From an uncultured Paludibacter sp. (GTDB taxonomy: Bacteria; Bacteroidota; Bacteroidia; Bacteroidales; Paludibacteraceae), in NCBI GenBank assembly GCA_937927845.1, contig CALFXE010000029.1:1-19530 (forward strand): a DNA stretch of 19,530 nt, written 5' to 3'. The translations under genes were made by a program, and so were the position numbers. Shown here piece by piece: positions 14,505 through 19,530 of the stretch. Under the pieces are notes generated by a model. The model searched no databases. It saw only the letters and a list, made by a program, of their open reading frames with translations, and was not told the origin of the DNA. The first letter of the stretch is position 1. Each line of letters begins with the position of its first letter.

Positions 14505-15906
14505 CTTTCATCTCCGCAAATACCCCATTCAAAACCTTCGAAGAGAATTTGAATAAAGTTTGATTTTTTGCACTCATATAACTACCACCAAAATTTACAG
14601 ATAAATAATCATTGATTTTCCAACTGATTTTTGGTCTTAGTAAATATTCTTTAGTTGTAATATTATAATATCCTGTCATTTCAGCATTCCAAGTATCGTA
14701 AGCAAAAGACTTAGTGAGAGTTAAAGATACAGCATAATTATTTTCCGCTGCCTGATTAAAAATCAATCTATTAAACATTCTACTTTGATAATCAACCATT
14801 TGATTTGCATATGTTGGTAATTTTGTTAAATCATAAAGATCGAGTACAGGCTCTGTAAGTGGCGTAAAATCCGTAACAGTTCGACCGATAAACTGACCTA
14901 TAAAAACAAAATCATTCCACATCTTCTCAACTCCAAATACATAGTACAAGTCACTATTAGGAATATACATAACGCTGTCTTCATTCTTAATAATATTATA
15001 TGCAAATTCCCCTTTTATCAGTAAGTCATTAATAGGCATGGCGAAGTCGAAACCAATAGTTTTTTTTGCATACACTTTTGGAGAATACTTAACAACAATG
15101 GGTTTCGACAGATTAGTAACATCAAGCGAGAATGTATCCAAATCGAAACCATGGAAAGGATCATAGCCACTAAAGTACGAAATTGCAAAACCTATTTTCT
15201 GAAGATCAAAGTTTAATCGTGCACCAAGACTACTGTTTGAGAGTTTCTTTTCAGGAATAGTCAAGGGATTAAATTGCACATCGATATTTACCTTAGGAAG
15301 AGAAATAAAAAACTCTTCTAATTTCATTTCCTGACTTAAATCAAATAAATCAAATCGATAATTAGATGGTTTGAAGTAAGGAATACCAACAATATCGATA
15401 TCGATCGCACTTGAAAATCTGTATCTTAATCTCAACATAAGATTCGACATAATCTGATCATCCGGATCTGAAGTAAGAAAAAATAAATCATTAGGATTCA
15501 AATTATTAGTAGGATTAAACCCATCTGTCCTACCCCATGAAACCAATTGATAACCGGCAAGAAAATCAAAACTTAAATCGCTATAACCGGCATATAATTC
15601 TTTAAATTCTATTAATTGTAAATCTTCTTTAAAAGCTACACCCTTTCGTAATCTTATATCAGAATTAAGAAGTGCATAATTACTTTTCAATTTTGTTTGT
15701 AAGGAAATCTCGGCAAAAGCATTAGCTATATCATAAGATTCGCCACCTCCAAATACAGAGGCACGACCATAACCATTAAATTCGACAGATGATTTTGAGC
15801 TGTTAATATTCAAATCATCACCCATACTTGCATCCTCAAATAAACTTTGAGAGTTAGCATTTATGACGATTAAAAAAGAAAGTAATAATAATAAAAAACG
15901 CGACAT
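14494..15906 (-). CDS. Outer-membrane beta-barrel protein, DUF1302-like
   Basis: This is a 470-aa protein with a signal peptide (about 1-19, ending NANSQ) and many alternating hydrophobic strands, ending in a terminal phenylalanine (EMKVAF) as in outer-membrane barrels. The segment LVSWGRTDGFNPTNNLNPND near 121-140 is the signature I associate with DUF1302 and related porin-like families, which are found next to MMPL permeases and LolA-like proteins. It is the first gene of the probable operon with the RND permease, LolA-like and DUF2141 genes, although a palindromic element separates it from the permease gene. It may be the outer-membrane end of an export or uptake path. The family assignment rests on that motif only. 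Confidence 0.8.
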   Translation of the reverse strand: MSRFLLLLLSFLIVINANSQSLFEDASMGDDLNINSSKSSVEFNGYGRASVFGGGESYDIANAFAEISLQTKLKSNYALLNSDIRLRKGVAFKEDLQLIEFKELYAGYSDLSFDFLAGYQLVSWGRTDGFNPTNNLNPNDLFFLTSDPDDQIMSNLMLRLRYRFSSAIDIDIVGIPYFKPSNYRFDLFDLSQEMKLEEFFISLPKVNIDVQFNPLTIPEKKLSNSSLGARLNFDLQKIGFAISYFSGYDPFHGFDLDTFSLDVTNLSKPIVVKYSPKVYAKKTIGFDFAMPINDLLIKGEFAYNIIKNEDSVMYIPNSDLYYVFGVEKMWNDFVFIGQFIGRTVTDFTPLTEPVLDLYDLTKLPTYANQMVDYQSRMFNRLIFNQAAENNYAVSLTLTKSFAYDTWNAEMTGYYNITTKEYLLRPKISWKINDYLSVNFGGSYMSAKNQTLFKFSSKVLNGVFAEMKVAF

Positions 15907-15975
15907 AGCAGTAATTTGTAATGAATTTGCTGCAATGTTAGCGTTTACGAGTTAAAGAACAGTAGTATTTTTAAA

Positions 15976-15998
15976 ATACAGACAAGCAATTGCTGTAT
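15976..15998. promoter_or_regulatory. Hairpin with candidate operator upstream of the barrel gene
   Basis: ATACAG (15976-15981) and CTGTAT (15993-15998) flank a segment with the palindrome AGCAATTGCT. It lies 23 nt after the araC-type gene stop and 70 nt before the barrel gene ATG. It could be a weak terminator for the regulator gene, an operator, or both. It contains the 11-mer CAAGCAATTGC (15983-15993), which also occurs at the regulator promoter. Confidence 0.5.
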
Positions 15999-16020
15999 CA
16001 TTTTTAAAAGTTATACTAAA

Positions 16021-17112
16021 TTACTTGCTATGAATGGTTTTAAACTCAACAGGAGTAATACCTGTAATACGTCTAAATTCTTTATAAAATGATGATTTAC
16101 TGGCAAATCCGCAATCATATCCAATTGCTTCGATAGAGAAATTATTCTTCGGATCTAATAGCATCTTTTTCACAGCCTCAACTCTATACGAATTTACAAA
16201 TTGAAAGAAATTTTTGCCTATTACAGTATTAAGCACTTCTGTAAGCTGATATTTCGGAGTATTAAGTTCTTTTGAAAGGAAGTCCATATTTAAGTCAGGG
16301 TTCAGATAAACTTGTTTTTTATCAAAAATATTTAATATGCTTTGTTTAATATACTCTTTTGTTTCTTCATTTAATACAGAATTTTTATATGCAATAATGT
16401 TATCATCCTTTTCATCTTCAGCAGCAAGTAATTCTTTAGGTAATATTTGTTGGCGAAGTCCGTAAAAACTCAAAATGTAAATAACAAATAACAAGACAGA
16501 ATAATTATAAATATGTGGCAGTAATGGTTGAGATTCATCAAAATATGAGAATATTGCGGTAAGAATTGCTATGGCACAATAAACAAAATAAAAAATCACC
16601 ACACTTAAAACCCATCCTAAATTTTCATTCTGACCTATATTCGACTTTTCATTTTTCAAATAAATACGATGTTTATGTACAAAAAACAAGCTTAGAGGAT
16701 TATAAATTGTCGTTGAAATTACATTTGCAGCTCCAAAACTTATTCTAAAAATAAAATTATCATCAATCACAAGAAAGTCTTTCATTGAAAATGGCTCTTG
16801 TATGATATAAGCTAAAATTTCAAAAATAACGAATGGTATTAAATGCAATAATTGAATCCACTTCAGTTTAAATGACGGTCGGGTTAAAGAACTGATATAT
16901 AAAAACATTGCCGGATTTATCAACAAAAAAGAACTTGAAAGCAAAGGTTTACCAAATATTTCATGATCTAAAGCACAAGTAAGAAATTCAATAGCCAACA
17001 AAGTAAGCCATCCTGATAGAATTTTATCAGGTAAAGAACTATCTTTCTTTGTAAACATTAATAATGCAGCAAATAGACCTTGTCCAAAACCAATCCAGGC
17101 AATCGTATTCAT
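16021..17112 (-). CDS. Membrane-anchored AraC-family transcriptional regulator
   Basis: This is a 363-aa protein. The N-terminal 225 residues hold about seven hydrophobic helices (for example 3-20, 34-47, 59-74, 86-105, 168-189 and 203-219), then a cytoplasmic linker, then a C-terminal AraC/XylS DNA-binding domain (about 260-363). The first helix-turn-helix is near NMDFLSKELNTPKYQLTEVL, and the second contains SIEAIGYDCGFASKSSFYKE followed by FRRITGITPVEF, the family signature. Such membrane AraC proteins are common in Bacteroidota. It lies directly upstream of and co-directional with the barrel/RND/LolA-like operon, and is the natural candidate regulator. Its own promoter is one of the best in the window. 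Confidence 0.93.
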   Translation of the reverse strand: MNTIAWIGFGQGLFAALLMFTKKDSSLPDKILSGWLTLLAIEFLTCALDHEIFGKPLLSSSFLLINPAMFLYISSLTRPSFKLKWIQLLHLIPFVIFEILAYIIQEPFSMKDFLVIDDNFIFRISFGAANVISTTIYNPLSLFFVHKHRIYLKNEKSNIGQNENLGWVLSVVIFYFVYCAIAILTAIFSYFDESQPLLPHIYNYSVLLFVIYILSFYGLRQQILPKELLAAEDEKDDNIIAYKNSVLNEETKEYIKQSILNIFDKKQVYLNPDLNMDFLSKELNTPKYQLTEVLNTVIGKNFFQFVNSYRVEAVKKMLLDPKNNFSIEAIGYDCGFASKSSFYKEFRRITGITPVEFKTIHSK

Positions 17113-17152
17113 AAATTCAAAATTTCAAACTGTGAATGCTAATAATTTTTAC

Positions 17153-17163
17153 CAAGCAATTGC
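17153..17163. promoter_or_regulatory. 11-mer CAAGCAATTGC at the araC-type gene start (candidate operator)
   Basis: This sequence is identical to 15983-15993 upstream of the barrel gene. Here it overlaps the expected transcription start of the regulator gene, just downstream of its -7 box, a position that would suit autorepression. Confidence 0.45.
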
Positions 17164-17164
17164 A

Positions 17165-17196
17165 CAAATTTACTTTATTTTTATTAGTAGTTCAAA
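17165..17196 (-). promoter_or_regulatory. Promoter of the araC-type regulator gene
   Basis: The minus strand has TTTG (17196-17193), exactly 20 nt, then TAAATTTG (17172-17165), a full Bacteroidota consensus. A second -7-like TATATTTG occupies 17200-17193. The distance from the -7 box to the ATG is about 52 nt. Confidence 0.7.
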
Positions 17197-17253
17197 TATA
17201 AACGTACTTTTCTTTAAAGTTACCAGCACAAAAAACACAATTAATATCATTTA

Positions 17254-17276
17254 ACATATGAATATATGTACATGTA
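17254..17276. promoter_or_regulatory. Palindromes just upstream of the reductase promoter
   Basis: ACATAT-GAAT-ATATGT (17254-17269) is followed by the perfect palindrome TACATGTA (17269-17276), which abuts the -33 TTG. The position suits an activator or repressor of the reductase gene. The sequence is AT-rich, so chance is possible. Confidence 0.35.
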
Positions 17277-17307
17277 TTGTTTTGTGTTAAATAATGTAAT
17301 ACTTTTG
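17277..17307 (+). promoter_or_regulatory. Promoter of the CoA-disulfide reductase-like gene
   Basis: TTG (17277-17279), 20 nt, then TACTTTTG (17300-17307) is a full match to the Bacteroidota consensus. It lies 43 nt before the ATG at 17351. Confidence 0.7.
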
Positions 17308-17350
17308 CAGTCGAAAAAAATGATAAATTTAAGATTTCAATATATATAAC

Positions 17351-19366
17351 ATGAACGAGAAAATTCTTATTATTGGAGGAGTAGCCGCAGGAGCCACAGC
17401 AGCAGCAAAGGTACGCAGACTTTCATCAGAAGCAAAAATCACGATGTTGGAAGCCGGTGTTGATATTTCATTTGCTAATTGTGGTTTACCTTATTATATA
17501 GGAGGAGACATAAAAAATCGCTCTTCATTAATATTGCAAAGTCCTGAGAGCTTTAACGAACAATATAATGTTGATGTTTTCACACATACTGTTGCAACTT
17601 CAATAAACAGAGAGAAAAAGCAAGTCATAGCCGTTGATGCACGTAATGGTGAAGCTAAAACTTATGATTATGACAAGTTAATTCTTGCTCAAGGTGGCAA
17701 ACCTGTAAAGCCAAAAATCACAGGTGCTGATTCCGATCATGTGTTTTCGTTGTGGACACTCGATGATATGGATAAGATAAAACGATATATTGATGATAAA
17801 CAACCTAAGGAAGTTGTAGTAATCGGTGGAGGTTTTATTGGTTTGGAGATGGTTGAAGCTCTTGCTAAAAGGGAAATAACAGTACATGTAGTTGAAATGA
17901 TGCCTCATGTAATGTCTATTATGGATCCGGAAATTGCAGGATTTATTCAGCAGGAAATGAAATCTTATGGTGTTAATATCCACACAAATAAGAGTGTAAC
18001 TTCTATACAGTCGGATAAGGTAAAGTTAAATGACGGCACTATGTTAAAATCGAACATGGTTATTATGTCGATTGGTGTTCGTCCGACTTTACAATTAGCA
18101 ATGGATGCCGGACTTGCAATTGGAGAAGCCGGTGGTTTGTTGGTAAATGAATATCTTCAAACATCTGATGAGAGTATTTTTGCAGCCGGCGATATGGTTG
18201 AAATAGAGCATAGAATCTCCAAAAATAAGGTAAGAATTCCTTTGGCCGGTCCCGCAAACCGACAGGGAAGAATAGCTGCTGAAAATGCGCTCGGTGGCAA
18301 ACATGCATATAAAGGTTCGATTGGCACTTCGATAGTTCGCGTATTTGAAGCTGTTGCAGGTATTACAGGTTTGTCTCTAAAGCAAGCTCGTGCAGCCGGT
18401 ATTCCTGCCGATGCGGTTGTTGTGCATAAGGAGCATCACACATCATATTATCCGGGAGCCGAGAATGTTACTGTAATGTTGGTATATAATAAAGAAACAG
18501 GCGATATACTTGGCGGTCAGACTGCCGGATATAAAGGTGCTGATAGAAGATTGGACGTGATAGCTACAGCGATGGCAGGCGGATTAAAAATTCATGATTT
18601 AGCTGATGTAGATTTTGCATATTCTCCTCCGCTCGGTACTGCCAATGATGCAATCAATATGGCTGCATATACTGCGGAAAACAGATTGAGCGGTTACAGT
18701 CCATCTGTTACAGTATCAGAATTAGATGATTTGATTAAGGAAATTAATCCGGTAGTTATTGATGTTCGTGATATGTTTGCCTTTGAAAAGTCAAATATCC
18801 AGGGTTCATACAATATTCCACTTGAAGCTTTAAGCGAACAGCTCAATGGTATACCGAAGGATTTGAATATCATTGTTTATGATGAAACCGGTAAAAAAGG
18901 TCATCAAGCCCTGAGAACGCTCAAAGGTGCGGGTATTAGTAATGTATGGAATATTTCAGGCGGTCATATTTCGATGCAACGCCATGCTTTTGCTGTTGGA
19001 TTTGAGACTATACAACTACCACTTTTACCACTCAAAGAAAAGAAAATCGGTGAACATAAGGTTGAAGAAAACACTAAAGAAGAAAAAGTAGATGCTTCGC
19101 AAAATGGCAACAATAATAATCAACCACTTGTGGTAGATGTAAGAACTTCTATGGAATTTCAGGGAGGTGCATTTCCTGGTGCAATTAATATTTCGTTAGA
19201 TGAACTTCAATCTAAACTTGATGAATTGGGCAGTAAAGATAGAGACATTACATTGTACTGTGCATCCGGTGCTCGTTCTGCTTATGCTCAGCGAATACTT
19301 ATGCAATTAGGTTATACGAATGTCAAAAATGGTGGAGGATTAATACAAATGATGATGAGGAGGTGA
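17351..19366 (+). CDS. CoA-disulfide reductase-like flavoprotein with two C-terminal rhodanese domains
   Basis: This 671-aa protein joins an FAD/NAD(P)-dependent disulfide reductase (about 1-447) to two rhodanese domains (about 454-547 and 590-671). FAD binding: GGVAAGATAA near 9-18 and AAGDMVEIEH near 278-287. The single active cysteine is C44 in SFANCGLPYY, as in CoA-disulfide reductase and Npsr-type enzymes. The NAD(P)-binding glycine motif is VIGGGFIG near 157-164. Y366/Y367 and Y424 sit in positions matching the conserved tyrosines of the family. The first rhodanese has D511 where the catalytic cysteine is expected; the second keeps it as C637 in LYCASGARS. The enzyme probably reduces CoA disulfide, persulfide or polysulfide. 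It is the only plus-strand gene, with its own promoter. Confidence 0.9.
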   Translation: MNEKILIIGGVAAGATAAAKVRRLSSEAKITMLEAGVDISFANCGLPYYIGGDIKNRSSLILQSPESFNEQYNVDVFTHTVATSINREKKQVIAVDARNGEAKTYDYDKLILAQGGKPVKPKITGADSDHVFSLWTLDDMDKIKRYIDDKQPKEVVVIGGGFIGLEMVEALAKREITVHVVEMMPHVMSIMDPEIAGFIQQEMKSYGVNIHTNKSVTSIQSDKVKLNDGTMLKSNMVIMSIGVRPTLQLAMDAGLAIGEAGGLLVNEYLQTSDESIFAAGDMVEIEHRISKNKVRIPLAGPANRQGRIAAENALGGKHAYKGSIGTSIVRVFEAVAGITGLSLKQARAAGIPADAVVVHKEHHTSYYPGAENVTVMLVYNKETGDILGGQTAGYKGADRRLDVIATAMAGGLKIHDLADVDFAYSPPLGTANDAINMAAYTAENRLSGYSPSVTVSELDDLIKEINPVVIDVRDMFAFEKSNIQGSYNIPLEALSEQLNGIPKDLNIIVYDETGKKGHQALRTLKGAGISNVWNISGGHISMQRHAFAVGFETIQLPLLPLKEKKIGEHKVEENTKEEKVDASQNGNNNNQPLVVDVRTSMEFQGGAFPGAINISLDELQSKLDELGSKDRDITLYCASGARSAYAQRILMQLGYTNVKNGGGLIQMMMRR

Positions 19367-19530
19367 TGGAACGCGGATAACGCGGATGCGAGCAGCGCGG
19401 ATTTAAACTTAAAATACATAGCACTGAATCCGGATAGTGTAGTTCAACAATCACTCATCGATGGGTCGCCGATTGCTAACCCAACTTTAACGTAACGCGT
19501 ATGTGAAGTGGCTATCCATAAGGGATTTAC
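19367..19530. repeat. GC-richer repeat-like tail (cgcggat motifs), no gene seen
   Basis: After the reductase stop codon the composition shifts visibly toward GC. CGCGGAT occurs at 19372-19378, 19381-19387 and 19396-19402. CACT and AGTG flank a ccgga core near 19422-19439. On the minus strand a frame stays open from the window edge to 19444 for 28 codons, but it is interrupted and unsupported. It is probably an interspersed intergenic repeat cut off by the window end. Confidence 0.5.

Noticed and set aside
17678..18308. Minus-strand open frames within the reductase gene
   Set aside because: They are antisense to a well-supported coding region, and their translations show no domain.
19444..19530. 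Minus-strand frame of 28 codons entering from the right window edge
   Set aside because: It is short, ends in a stop, lies in repeat-like DNA and matches no family I can name; a truncated gene end cannot be shown.

Overview
The window looks like a chromosomal segment of a Bacteroidota bacterium, most likely class Bacteroidia. The DNA is AT-rich. Candidate promoters match the Bacteroidota pattern (TTG, 19-21 nt, TAnnTTTG) rather than the E. coli one, and most genes lack a Shine-Dalgarno sequence. The protein repertoire also fits: a PorE/OmpA-type lipoprotein, DUF1015, ammonia-dependent AsnA, orphan FtsE, a membrane-anchored AraC regulator and DUF2141. No rRNA, tRNA, CRISPR array, intact insertion sequence or prophage gene is visible. 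Nearly every gene is on the minus strand; only the last one, a CoA-disulfide reductase-like enzyme, is on the plus strand.

Region 1 (1-1800): a TC dinucleotide tract fills the first 57 bases, followed by AT-rich DNA without genes. Next comes a DUF4143-type AAA ATPase gene whose promoter overlaps a long inverted repeat. Region 2 (1803-6029): housekeeping genes. asnA is followed by a compact terminator, then hisIE, ftsE and a small zinc-ribbon gene coupled to ftsE by a 4-nt overlap. folA and thyA form the thymidylate/folate pair, and folA ends at a clear terminator. Region 3 (6030-9549): the thyA leader carries an octamer tandem array. Upstream lie a PorE-like multidomain lipoprotein gene and a DUF1015 gene, which look co-transcribed. 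Region 4 (9562-10711): the classic rpsF-rpsR-rplI ribosomal operon, ending in a strong hairpin terminator that sits only 12 nt before the DUF1015 start codon.

Region 5 (10787-17112) is the most interesting part: a membrane AraC-type regulator, an outer-membrane barrel protein resembling DUF1302, an RND/MMPL-family permease, a LolA-like periplasmic protein and a small DUF2141 protein. Together these could form an envelope export or lipid-trafficking pathway from inner membrane to outer membrane. The regulator and barrel genes share an exact 11-bp sequence in their upstream regions. A 126-bp near-symmetric palindromic element flanked by short direct repeats sits between the barrel and permease genes. 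Region 6 (17113-19530): a divergent promoter region, the CoA-disulfide reductase-like gene with two C-terminal rhodanese domains (the first lacking its catalytic cysteine), and a GC-richer, repeat-like tail.

Most of the window is ordinary core genome. The candidates for something undescribed are the region 5 cassette with its putative operator, the palindromic element, and a few regulatory arrangements. Functions of the cassette are inferred from families and context.
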